A stretch of 8,042 bases of DNA from the NCBI GenBank assembly GCA_009703545.1, contig WLFX01000036.1, positions 1-8,042 of the forward strand, read 5' to 3'. Under the pieces are notes generated by a model, which was given only the letters and a program-made list of their open reading frames with translations, was not told the DNA's origin and ran no database searches. The translations under genes were made by a program, and so were the position numbers. This document shows, piece after piece, positions 1 through 5,974 of the stretch (position 1 is its first letter; every line of letters begins with the position of its first letter). The stretch is from Actinomycetota bacterium (GTDB taxonomy: Bacteria; Actinomycetota; Actinomycetes; Actinomycetales; Microbacteriaceae).

Positions 1-507
1 CGGGTCACCACAGTCCTCGTCGAATGGAGCGATGTTGAAATCACCCATGATCGCGAGCTGATCAAATGTCGCCATTTCTGTCGCGGTCGATGTTCGCAGA
101 GCGTCGAGCCAACGCAACTTGTAATCGAAATGCGGGTCGTCGAGCGACCGCCCGTTGGGGACGTACAAGCTCCACAGACGAACTCCGCCAACCGTGACGC
201 CGATCGCGCGAGCCTCGAGTGGCGGGTCTTCCCCGTCGTGATCCTTCGCAAACCCGGGCATCCCGTCAAATCCAACGGTGACGTCGGTCATCGGGAGTCG
301 CGACACAAAGGCCACACCGTTCCACTGCGACAACCCGTGGCACACAATGTCGTAGCCTGCGGCCTCGAGTGCCGTCCGCGGGAACTGGTCGTCGCGGCAC
401 TTTGTCTCTTGCAGTGCGAGCACATCAATGTCGCTCGCCGCCAACCAGTCGACAACACGGTCGACTCGGGTTCGGATCGAGTTGATATTCCACGTTGCAA
501 TGCGCAC
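1..507 (-). CDS. xthA: Exodeoxyribonuclease III (AP endonuclease), 3' end cut by window edge
   Basis: Partial gene: 169 N-terminal codons are present and the C-terminal third (the family is about 250-270 residues) lies beyond base 1. It is an Mg-dependent endonuclease/exonuclease/phosphatase-fold enzyme of base excision repair that nicks 5' of abasic sites and removes 3' blocking groups. Visible motifs are TWNINS (5-10, metal-binding Asn7), LQETK (32-36, with Glu34 at the same number as the catalytic Glu34 of E. coli ExoIII), WNGVAF (62-67), SLYVPNG (113-119, with the active-site Tyr115) and GDFNIAP (155-161, with Asp156/Asn158). The catalytic His near the C-terminus is off-window. The GTG at 507 is chosen because the family begins almost directly with xIATWN, and a TAAACT box lies 7 nt upstream, suggesting a leaderless mRNA. 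The gene is divergent from pyrE across 34 bp. The family call is firm; the exact name (xthA or another exoIII paralogue) is less so. Confidence 0.93.
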   Translation of the reverse strand, partial: MRIATWNINSIRTRVDRVVDWLAASDIDVLALQETKCRDDQFPRTALEAAGYDIVCHGLSQWNGVAFVSRLPMTDVTVGFDGMPGFAKDHDGEDPPLEARAIGVTVGGVRLWSLYVPNGRSLDDPHFDYKLRWLDALRTSTATEMATFDQLAIMGDFNIAPFDEDCGDP

Positions 508-514
508 GAGAGCG

Positions 515-520
515 AGTTTA
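515..520 (-). promoter_or_regulatory. Putative -10 box of xthA (TAAACT)
   Basis: On the minus strand TAAACT is followed by 7 nt and then the GTG start codon, which fits a -10 element serving a leaderless or nearly leaderless transcript. No convincing -35 is seen, as is common in actinobacteria. It sits back to back with the pyrE -10, 9 bp away. Confidence 0.5.
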
Positions 521-529
521 GGCGTTCGG

Positions 530-535
530 TAGGCT
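530..535 (+). promoter_or_regulatory. Putative -10 box of pyrE (TAGGCT), leaderless spacing
   Basis: TAGGCT, then exactly 6 nt (GGGGGA), then ATG at 542. A start 6 nt after the -10 puts +1 on the A of the start codon. The G-run might be misread as a ribosome-binding site, but it ends only 1 nt from the ATG, too close for a normal Shine-Dalgarno. A leaderless pyrE would leave no room for leader attenuation or PyrR-type control. Confidence 0.6.
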
Positions 536-541
536 GGGGGA

Positions 542-1093
542 ATGACCGACGACCATTCACAACTCGCGTCACTCATCAAGGACAAGGCTGTTTTTTTCGG
601 TGATTTCACGCTAACGAGCGGCGCACAGGCGACGTATTACATCGACCTTCGGCGAGTCAGCCTTGACCACCAGGTCGCTCCGCTAATTGGTGACGTTATG
701 GTCGACCTCATCGCGGACATCCCCGACATCGCCGCTGTGGGCGGACTCACCATGGGTGCTGACCCGATTGCGTCGGCCGTTCTGCATCGTGGTGTCCTCA
801 AGGGCAAAACCTATGATGCGTTCGTCGTTCGCAAAGAGCCCAAAGACCACGGCCGCGGGAAGCAAGTCGAAGGCCCCGACCTCGAGGGCAAGCGTGTTAT
901 CGTCCTCGAAGACACGTCAACGACCGGCGGATCGCCCCTCGCCGCCGCGGCAGCGCTGGAAAAAGTGGGCGCGACTGTCGTCGCCATTGCCGTCGTTGTG
1001 GACCGTAACACGGGCGCGAAGGAAGCTATCGAGGCCGCTGGGTACGAATATCGTGCGGCAATTTCACTGAGTGATTTGGGGTTGCCGTCATGA
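542..1093 (+). CDS. pyrE: Orotate phosphoribosyltransferase
   Basis: 183 residues, full length for actinobacterial PyrE (about 175-190). It joins orotate to PRPP to make orotidine 5'-monophosphate, the fifth step of UMP synthesis, in the cytoplasm. Visible landmarks are the N-terminal FTLTSG..TYYIDLR segment (22-37), GGLTMGADPIA (67-77), the mobile catalytic loop RKEPKDHGRGK (97-107, with Lys101 and His103), and the PRPP-binding motif VIVLEDTSTTGGS (119-131, acidic pair Glu123-Asp124). The ATG at 542 is supported by the TAGGCT box 6 nt upstream and by normal family length. Its TGA overlaps the next gene's ATG (ATGA, 1090-1093), so the two are probably co-transcribed and translationally coupled. 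Other pyrimidine genes are not in the window. Confidence 0.96.
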   Translation: MTDDHSQLASLIKDKAVFFGDFTLTSGAQATYYIDLRRVSLDHQVAPLIGDVMVDLIADIPDIAAVGGLTMGADPIASAVLHRGVLKGKTYDAFVVRKEPKDHGRGKQVEGPDLEGKRVIVLEDTSTTGGSPLAAAAALEKVGATVVAIAVVVDRNTGAKEAIEAAGYEYRAAISLSDLGLPS

Positions 1094-2265
1094 CGGACAA
1101 AGATAACGACGACGCGCGAGATGACGTCGACTGGCTCAAAGATGCGTTCGATCGCGCCATTCAGGGCGACAACGGAACAGTCCCCGAAGCCGCTCGGCCG
1201 ATGGTCAACCCTTTTGCCGGCGTGACCCCGACAGATAACACAGCACCGCATGATCGTGTCGTGCCGATTGAGCCCGCCGTTTCGACCACTCCGTTAGTCC
1301 CACACGAGTCGGTCGAGATGCCGTCGAACCGACACGACCTCGACCTCGATTTCGAGACCTCCGACATGCCTCCGGTCACGTCGTTCGAGCCGGTAGTTCC
1401 GCTAGACCACCCGCTTCCGACCGTGGCGACTGATTACCCGCCGACCGAAGCGCTCGATGCGGTTGATTTGCCGCCGACGGCCGTGCTCGAGCCCTTCGCG
1501 ACTAGTGCATCTCTCGTCACACCGACCCCGACCCCGTCGGACGCAACGAGCGGAATCGACCAAATCGATGAGCTCTTTTCGTCGACCAATACATCGGCCG
1601 CGACGGTTCCGATTACGGCTTTGCCGGTAAGTCCCCAGCCCAAGCCCTTGAAACCCGTTCGCGAATCGAAACCCGTCGACGAATCGAAATTACGACGACG
1701 TCTGCTGTTAATCGTTGGCGGAATCATTGTCGTCATCGTTTCGATTGGCGCATTCCTTGCGGGCGGGCTTGTGTCTGCACCAGCTGCCGCGCCGACCCCC
1801 GAGTCCCCCGACGCGTCGGTACTGCCGACGACTGCGCAGCCTCCGGGCGAATATGCGTTCAGCGAACTTTTCGGAGGCGAATGCCTCGATCCGTTCGACA
1901 CCGCGTGGGCTTCGACATATACCGTGGTCGATTGTGCCACCCCGCACACCGCACAACTGGTCTATGCCGGCAATCTCGCGTTAGACGGGTCGTACCCGTC
2001 GTATCCAGGTGACGACCACATTGGAAATGCCGCGATGGCGGCATGTTCTCGCAAGGGCGTGCTTAATCTCGCGAAAGCGAAGACTTATTCTGACTTGCTC
2101 GTGTCGGCCTCCTACCCCATTTCGTCAGAGGTGTGGGATTCCGGAGACACGCGGTATTACTGTTTCGTGACGCTGTCGAGCGGTGCCCCCATCGACGGTG
2201 ACCTCGCCGGCAAGTTGATTACGCCGAGCGCGGCGGCAACTCCGGAACCGACCGCGACCCCTTAA
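1090..2265 (+). CDS. Single-pass membrane protein with extracytoplasmic septum-formation-like domain
   Basis: 391 residues in three parts. Residues 1-200 are predicted cytoplasmic and disordered, rich in Pro, Thr, Asp and Val, after a short DDVDWLKDAFDRA segment (11-23). A basic patch (KLRRR, 200-204) precedes one transmembrane helix (about 205-228). A Pro/Ser/Thr linker then leads to a compact outside domain (about 252-366) with four cysteines (265, 282, 319, 358), probably two disulfides. The GECL...VDC..PHTAQLV pattern resembles the septum-formation domain (Septum_form) that actinobacteria attach to TM proteins; that match is from memory and the function is unproven. The tail is a low-complexity TP/EP stretch. 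The start overlaps pyrE by 4 bp with no Shine-Dalgarno, so coupling is likely. The last 15 codons overlap the end of the convergent methyltransferase gene. Despite sitting with pyrE, nothing suggests a pyrimidine role. Confidence 0.8.
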   Translation: MTDKDNDDARDDVDWLKDAFDRAIQGDNGTVPEAARPMVNPFAGVTPTDNTAPHDRVVPIEPAVSTTPLVPHESVEMPSNRHDLDLDFETSDMPPVTSFEPVVPLDHPLPTVATDYPPTEALDAVDLPPTAVLEPFATSASLVTPTPTPSDATSGIDQIDELFSSTNTSAATVPITALPVSPQPKPLKPVRESKPVDESKLRRRLLLIVGGIIVVIVSIGAFLAGGLVSAPAAAPTPESPDASVLPTTAQPPGEYAFSELFGGECLDPFDTAWASTYTVVDCATPHTAQLVYAGNLALDGSYPSYPGDDHIGNAAMAACSRKGVLNLAKAKTYSDLLVSASYPISSEVWDSGDTRYYCFVTLSSGAPIDGDLAGKLITPSAAATPEPTATP

Positions 2266-3073
2266 CGCCGAGCCGCGATTCCATTATCGCGACAGCGTCG
2301 TCGGACTGGTCCATCAAGACAACATGGCGATCAAGCTCTCGGGCGGCCGCACCCGCGGTACCGCTTCCAGCGAACGCGTCGAGGACCCAATCCCCCGGCC
2401 GACTCGACGCGGCGATAATTCGCCGCAGAATCCCAACGGGCTTTTGGGTGGCGTACCCTGTCTTTTCCTTGCCTGTCGGGGACACGATGGTGTGCCACCA
2501 CACATCGGTCGGCAGTTTTCCGCGTGCGACTTTCTCGGGGGTCACCAGACCAGGCGCCATGTATGGCTCACGATCGACCTCGGCCGAATCAAAAAAATAG
2601 TTCGCAGGGTTCTTTACGTAGACCAAAATCGTGTCGTGTTTCGTCGGCCACCGTGTGGTTGACTTCGCGCCGTAGTCGTAGGCCCAGATGATTTCGTTGA
2701 GAAAACTTTCGCGCCCGAACAGCGCATCCAATGCGACCTTGGCGTAGTGCGCTTCTCGATAGTCGAGGTGCAGGTACAGCGTCCCTGAATCGGTCAGCAC
2801 ACGGTGCGCCTCGACCAGTCGGGGTTGGAGGAACTCCCAGTAGTCTTCGAACGCGTCGTCGTACCCGTACAGAATTCCCTTGACCGTCTCGTAGGACGCA
2901 CCGCCGAATCCGGTTCGAGCACCGCCCTCAGTTCGCACGGTTTTCATCGACCGGCGTTCTTGGCGCCGTCCGGTGTTGAACGGTGGGTCGAGGTACACAA
3001 CCTGAAACATCGCGTCTGGAAGTCGCTTCAACAGCTCGAGGTTGTCGCCCTGCACGATGTGGGTCTCAGTCAT
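2219..3073 (-). CDS. Solitary site-specific DNA methyltransferase (N6_N4_Mtase family, beta class)
   Basis: 284 residues. It is a SAM-dependent amino-methyltransferase expected to methylate adenine N6 (or cytosine N4) at a specific site. In order: QGDNLELLKRLP (8-19); the catalytic DPPF (29-32, in YLDPPFNTG); GTLYLHLDYREAHY (97-110) and FLNEIIWAYDYG (124-135), typical of N6-adenine enzymes; TQKP (209-212); and the SAM-binding DAFAGSGT (232-239). Motif IV before motif I marks the beta class (CcrM and type III Mod-like). It is much shorter than type III Mod and has no obvious separate C-terminal DNA-binding domain. No restriction endonuclease, specificity subunit or Vsr nuclease is in the window, so it appears to be an orphan. 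The ATG at 3073 has TAACTT exactly 6 nt upstream. The target sequence cannot be read from the protein. Confidence 0.9.
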   Translation of the reverse strand: MTETHIVQGDNLELLKRLPDAMFQVVYLDPPFNTGRRQERRSMKTVRTEGGARTGFGGASYETVKGILYGYDDAFEDYWEFLQPRLVEAHRVLTDSGTLYLHLDYREAHYAKVALDALFGRESFLNEIIWAYDYGAKSTTRWPTKHDTILVYVKNPANYFFDSAEVDREPYMAPGLVTPEKVARGKLPTDVWWHTIVSPTGKEKTGYATQKPVGILRRIIAASSRPGDWVLDAFAGSGTAGAAARELDRHVVLMDQSDDAVAIMESRLGVKGSRSVPELPPRSA

Positions 3074-3078
3074 TCCCC

Positions 3079-3084
3079 TAAGTT
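3079..3084 (+). promoter_or_regulatory. Putative -10 box of the SPOUT RNA methyltransferase gene (TAAGTT)
   Basis: TAAGTT, 6 nt (AACAGA), then the GTG start codon at 3091. This is the same leaderless spacing as pyrE, and it overlaps the reverse-strand -10 of the DNA methyltransferase. There is no Shine-Dalgarno before the GTG, which supports a leaderless message. Confidence 0.6.
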
Positions 3085-3085
3085 A
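3080..3085 (-). promoter_or_regulatory. Putative -10 box of the DNA methyltransferase gene (TAACTT)
   Basis: On the minus strand TAACTT is followed by 6 nt (AGGGGA) and the ATG at 3073, the leaderless geometry. It shares five base pairs (3080-3084) with the -10 of the divergent RNA methyltransferase gene. Confidence 0.6.
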
Positions 3086-3090
3086 ACAGA

Positions 3091-3735
3091 GTGACGGAAG
3101 ATGAACACGATTCGGCGACACCCGAACTTTCTACTCACGGCGTTGGCCCGTGGAGTGGGGAGTGGCCGAAAGACCCAAACTTCGACCCAGCGCTCCTTGA
3201 ACACGGCGACACCCGGAACGTCATCGACGAGTACCGCTATTGGACTATGGAAGCGATTGTCGCCGATCTCGATTCCAAACGTCACCGATTCCACGTGGCG
3301 ATCGAGAATTGGCAACACGACCTCAATATTGGGTCGATTGTTCGCACTGCGAACGCGTTCCTCGCGAACACGGTACACATTGTTGGACGCCGGCGATGGA
3401 ACAAGCGCGGGGCGATGGTCACCGATCGCTACCAACATGTGATTCACCACCCCACGATTGATGAGTTTCTGGAATGGGCGAAAGCCCACAACCTCACGGT
3501 CGTCGGTGTCGACAACGTCCCCGGCTCGGTCTCGATTGACGACACCTCGCTGCCAGAGGGCTGCGTGTTGCTTTTTGGCCAAGAAGGACCGGGGCTGTCA
3601 CCCGAGGCTATCGCCGCGAGCGATCTCGTCGTCGAAATCGAACAATTTGGATCTACCCGGTCACTTAATGCGTCCGCCGCCGCCGCCATCATCATGCATT
3701 CCTGGATCCGAGAGCATGTAGTCGCCAAACGGTAG
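3091..3735 (+). CDS. TrmH/SpoU-family (SPOUT) RNA 2'-O-methyltransferase
   Basis: 214 residues. SPOUT enzymes bind SAM in a trefoil knot and usually methylate ribose 2'-OH of tRNA or rRNA as dimers; this member's RNA target is unknown. The three signature motifs are present: motif 1 ENWQHDLNIGSIVRTANAF (72-90, with Asn79 and the catalytic-type Arg85), motif 2 LLFGQEGPGLS (160-170), and motif 3 STRSLNASAAAAI (188-200, with Asn193). The segment HIVGRRRWNKRGAMVTDRY (96-114) resembles the actinobacterial subgroup. The roughly 60-residue N-terminal lead (GPWSGEW...VIDEYRYW) contains no recognisable separate RNA-binding domain. GTG at 3091 is preferred because TAAGTT stands exactly 6 nt before it and no Shine-Dalgarno exists. 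The purA promoter box begins on its TAG stop codon. Confidence 0.92.
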   Translation: MTEDEHDSATPELSTHGVGPWSGEWPKDPNFDPALLEHGDTRNVIDEYRYWTMEAIVADLDSKRHRFHVAIENWQHDLNIGSIVRTANAFLANTVHIVGRRRWNKRGAMVTDRYQHVIHHPTIDEFLEWAKAHNLTVVGVDNVPGSVSIDDTSLPEGCVLLFGQEGPGLSPEAIAASDLVVEIEQFGSTRSLNASAAAAIIMHSWIREHVVAKR

Positions 3736-3738
3736 ACT
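3733..3738 (+). promoter_or_regulatory. Putative -10 box of purA (TAGACT) overlapping the upstream stop codon
   Basis: TAGACT starts at the TAG stop of the RNA methyltransferase gene. With initiation about 7 nt downstream this gives a short leader of roughly 23 nt that contains the purA ribosome-binding site. No pur-type riboswitch or operator can be accommodated or recognised. The overlap with a stop codon makes a chance match possible. Confidence 0.4.
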
Positions 3739-3755
3739 GAAAAAGTTCGCCGATC

Positions 3756-3761
3756 GAAGGA
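3756..3761 (+). promoter_or_regulatory. Ribosome-binding site of purA (GAAGGA)
   Basis: GAAGGA lies 6 nt upstream of the ATG at 3768. It is one of only two clear Shine-Dalgarno sites in the window; most neighbours look leaderless or coupled. Confidence 0.65.
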
Positions 3762-3767
3762 ATCGAC

Positions 3768-5054
3768 ATGCCCGCAGTAGTTATCGTTGGAGCCCAGTGG
3801 GGTGACGAAGGTAAGGGTAAGGCGACCGACCTCATCGCGGGACGCATCGACCACGTCGTCAAATTCAACGGTGGAAACAACGCCGGACACACTGTGGTTA
3901 TTGGTAATGAAAAATACGCACTGCACCTCTTGCCCTCTGGAATCCTCACCGAGGGAGTCGTGCCTGTCATCGCGAACGGCGTGGTCATCGACCTCGAAGT
4001 GTTGTTCGAGGAACTTGATGCCCTGACCAGCCGCGGTATTGACGTCTCGAAACTTCGAGTGTCGGCCAACGCACACGTCATCACCTCATACCATCGCACC
4101 CTGGATAAGGTCACCGAACGATTCCTCGGAAAACGCCAGATTGGGACGACGGGTCGCGGAATCGGGCCCACTTACGCCGACAAGATTAACCGCGTCGGGA
4201 TCCGCATCCAGGACATCTTCGACGAAGGAATCCTGCGCCAAAAGGTCGATGGTGCGTTGGATATGAAAAACCACCTCCTCGTCAAGATTTATAACCGCCG
4301 TGCGATCACTGCTGACGAAATCGTCGACGAACTGCTCTCGTACGCAGATCGTCTTCGCCCCTTGGTGTGCGACACGTCTCTGTTACTTCACGAAGCCCTC
4401 TCGGAAGGTAAAACGGTCTTGTTCGAAGGCGGCCAGGCAACAATGCTCGACGTGGACCACGGGACATACCCATTCGTTACGTCGTCGAACTCGACCGCGG
4501 GCGGGGCCTCAACCGGTTCCGGCATCGGACCAAACCAGATTTCTCGCGTCATCGGAATCGTCAAGGCCTACACGACCCGTGTCGGGTCAGGCCCCTTCCC
4601 GACGGAACTCGACAACGAGGAAGGCGAACTTCTTCGACAGGCCGGCGCTGAATTCGGCACAACTACCGGTCGCCCGCGTCGCTGCGGATGGTACGACGCC
4701 CCGATCGCCAGATACTCGGCGCGCATCAACGGAATCACCGACTTTGTCCTCACCAAGCTCGACGTGCTCACCGGACTCACCGAAATCCCGGTTTGTGTCG
4801 CCTACGAGGTTGATGGCGTCCGATTTGACGAAATGCCCGTCAATCAGTCCGATTTCCATCACGCGACACCAGTTTACGAATCGTTCCCCGGCTGGACCGA
4901 AAACATATCGTCTGCCCGAACGTTCGCCGAGCTGCCCGCCAACGCACAGAACTATGTCCACGCCATTGAGAAAATCTCAGGCGCCCGGTTCTCGGCCATC
5001 GGCGTCGGTCCTGCCCGCGACGAAATCATTGCGATACACGACCTTCTTGACTAA
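3768..5054 (+). CDS. purA: Adenylosuccinate synthetase
   Basis: 428 residues, full length. It uses GTP to condense IMP with aspartate to adenylosuccinate, the first committed step from IMP to AMP. Visible motifs are the GTP-binding loop [11 protein letters not shown] (8-18, with catalytic Asp13), [10 protein letters not shown] (34-43, with catalytic His41), [13 protein letters not shown] (127-139), [23 protein letters not shown] (219-241), VGSGPFPTE (272-280), [12 protein letters not shown] (297-308), TKLDVLTGL (329-337) and GVGPARDE (412-419). GGQA in place of the GAQG found in many bacteria is a form I associate with actinobacteria. The ATG at 3768 gives the standard [14 protein letters not shown] beginning and has a GAAGGA ribosome-binding site. 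It lies 32 bp after the RNA methyltransferase gene and may have its own promoter. No key residue is missing. Confidence 0.98.
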   Translation: MPAVVIVGAQWGDEGKGKATDLIAGRIDHVVKFNGGNNAGHTVVIGNEKYALHLLPSGILTEGVVPVIANGVVIDLEVLFEELDALTSRGIDVSKLRVSANAHVITSYHRTLDKVTERFLGKRQIGTTGRGIGPTYADKINRVGIRIQDIFDEGILRQKVDGALDMKNHLLVKIYNRRAITADEIVDELLSYADRLRPLVCDTSLLLHEALSEGKTVLFEGGQATMLDVDHGTYPFVTSSNSTAGGASTGSGIGPNQISRVIGIVKAYTTRVGSGPFPTELDNEEGELLRQAGAEFGTTTGRPRRCGWYDAPIARYSARINGITDFVLTKLDVLTGLTEIPVCVAYEVDGVRFDEMPVNQSDFHHATPVYESFPGWTENISSARTFAELPANAQNYVHAIEKISGARFSAIGVGPARDEIIAIHDLLD

Positions 5055-5113
5055 AACATCCAAGTTTTGTCCAAGATTTGGCTAAAGCCTGAATCGACTG
5101 CAAACAGCGGATT

Positions 5114-5119
5114 TACACT
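5114..5119 (+). promoter_or_regulatory. Putative -10 box of the lipoprotein gene (TACACT), leaderless spacing
   Basis: TACACT, 6 nt (GGGGAT), then ATG at 5126. This decides the start of the lipoprotein gene over in-frame ATGs at 5147 and 5150. The 71-bp gap after purA is locally AT-richer than its surroundings and carries two TCCAAG copies (5059-5064 and 5070-5075), 11 bp apart. Their significance is unknown, and no clear terminator for purA is visible. Confidence 0.55.
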
Positions 5120-5125
5120 GGGGAT

Positions 5126-5467
5126 ATGCAACATGAAAGATCCCGCATGATGCGTCGATCCATTGTCACCACAATGGCGACGGCCGTGTTGGTGTTGACG
5201 ACGCTGGCGGGTTGCGCTTCAAGCGTTCCCACTGAGTCAATGAGTGTGCTCGACGGAAGTGAAATCCTTACTGCAGACCTCGGCAACGATGTGACGGCAC
5301 GTGGTGTCGTTCTCGCCGCGGTCCTTCTTGTTGCGGGCGATGTCGAAAAGGCTGTCACCAAGGGACTTGTCACGCCCCCCGAGGTGCAGGCTGCCCGGAA
5401 AGCAATTGACGAAGGAACACTCGATATCTGGCGCCAGCGCGCCGACGCGGACGAGGCCACCCCGTGA
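5126..5467 (+). CDS. Small predicted lipoprotein of unknown function
   Basis: 113 residues. A type II signal peptide is clear: basic start (RSRMMRRS, 5-12), hydrophobic core (about 13-26) and lipobox LAGC (27-30), so Cys30 would be lipidated and the mature ~84-residue protein anchored outside the membrane. The mature part has a Ser/Thr-rich linker, an alternating hydrophobic segment VTARGVVLAAVLLVAGDVEKAV (about 56-77) and a helix-prone C-terminus ending in a charged tail (WRQRADADEA). The segment at 56-77 looks more like a buried amphipathic helix than a second TM. I do not recognise a family. The ATG at 5126 is chosen because TACACT precedes it by 6 nt; starts at 5147 or 5150 would also preserve the signal peptide. 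Its TGA overlaps the next exported protein gene, implying that the two are made together. Confidence 0.8.
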   Translation: MQHERSRMMRRSIVTTMATAVLVLTTLAGCASSVPTESMSVLDGSEILTADLGNDVTARGVVLAAVLLVAGDVEKAVTKGLVTPPEVQAARKAIDEGTLDIWRQRADADEATP

Positions 5468-5970
5468 TGCGTCAATCAGCTTTTGTTACCGCAGTGGTCA
5501 TTGGTGCGGTCGTTTTCGCCGGCTCGACTCCGGTCCAGGCTGCGGATCAGAGCGCAATCAAGCGTGCCATTGTGACCACGGTGCTCAATAATCTTGGAGT
5601 CCAACCGACCGATCAGCTCGTCAACGGGATTATTGGCGATATCCCAATTGAATTTCTGGACTCGGCGTTGGTTCGCGAGGTCGGAACGGCTATCGATAAT
5701 TCAGAGGATCCGACGCTCATTATTAGTCAGACTGTTGATAGCGACGGTGACGGTGTCCCCAATGCTGATGCGACCGTTGATTCCACTGATGACGCGGTTG
5801 ACGGGACCATGGATGACCCCGTTGACGAAACCGTAGACGAAACCGATGATGCTTCGGCACCATCGACGGGTCCAGATCCAGATCCGAAACCGAAACCGAA
5901 TCCTGACGACAACGACGAAAAAGGTCACGGGGGCAGTGGCGACGACGACGTCCACGACGGCGACGACTAA
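5464..5970 (+). CDS. Exported Asp-rich protein with a DxDGDG calcium-binding-like motif
   Basis: 169 codons from GTG at 5464, or 168 residues from the ATG at 5467; either start overlaps the upstream lipoprotein stop, so translation is probably coupled. From ATG: Sec signal peptide (1-26, likely cleavage after PVQA), a helix-prone region (about 27-90) with NNLGVQPTDQLVNGIIGDI and similar hydrophobic pattern, then DSDGDGVPNADA (92-103), which resembles a thrombospondin type-3/EF-hand-like calcium loop. The rest is almost entirely acidic low complexity: VDETVDETDD (119-128), a DPDPKPKPNP run (about 138-147) and a DDDVHDGDD end. There is no cysteine, LPXTG, lipobox or C-terminal TM, so it is either released or held by a partner, possibly the neighbouring lipoprotein (inference). 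The family is unrecognised. Calcium binding is a guess from one motif. Confidence 0.78.
   Translation: MMRQSAFVTAVVIGAVVFAGSTPVQAADQSAIKRAIVTTVLNNLGVQPTDQLVNGIIGDIPIEFLDSALVREVGTAIDNSEDPTLIISQTVDSDGDGVPNADATVDSTDDAVDGTMDDPVDETVDETDDASAPSTGPDPDPKPKPNPDDNDEKGHGGSGDDDVHDGDD
5872..5901 (+). repeat. Five tandem hexamers encoding the DP/KP/NP run
   Basis: CCAGAT twice, CCGAAA twice and CCGAAT once, head to tail and in frame, encoding alternating Pro with Asp, Lys and Asn. A 10-bp direct repeat (GACGAAACCG) is also present just upstream at 5824-5833 and 5836-5845. Both look like products of slippage or local duplication in a disordered coding region. Confidence 0.75.
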
Positions 5971-5974
5971 ATGT

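Noticed and set aside
536..541. GGGGGA before pyrE, and the similar AGGGGA before the DNA methyltransferase and GGGGAT before the lipoprotein, as Shine-Dalgarno sites
   Set aside because: They end 0-2 nt from the start codon, too near for normal ribosome binding, whereas the TANNNT boxes at a fixed 6-nt distance explain the position better.
130..603. Plus-strand open frame across the xthA/pyrE junction
   Set aside because: It is antisense to clearly conserved exonuclease III codons and overlaps the start of pyrE; its translation is Arg/His-rich with no motif.
1434..1949. 171-codon minus-strand open frame opposite the septum-like protein
   Set aside because: Low-complexity Gly/Ser/Val translation produced by the Pro/Thr-rich sense codons; no ribosome-binding site or promoter box with the local spacing.
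2219..3735. The adjacent DNA and RNA methyltransferases as a defence system
   Set aside because: No nuclease, NTPase or toxin accompanies them and both look like core enzymes; only their shared promoter is notable.
3444..4076. 210-codon minus-strand open frame spanning the RNA methyltransferase and purA
   Set aside because: It runs opposite to the conserved SPOUT motifs 2-3 and the purA GTP loop, and its length is explained by low antisense stop frequency in this codon usage.
4300..5085. 261-codon plus-strand open frame inside purA
   Set aside because: Out-of-frame Ser/Arg/Pro-rich translation with no motif, fully covered by intact purA.
5055..5113. Possible purA terminator or operator (two TCCAAG repeats, CCAAGATTTGG, GGCTAAAGCC)
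   Set aside because: Stems are only 3-4 bp and no T-run follows; the direct repeat could be chance in an AT-richer gap, so it is mentioned only with the promoter.
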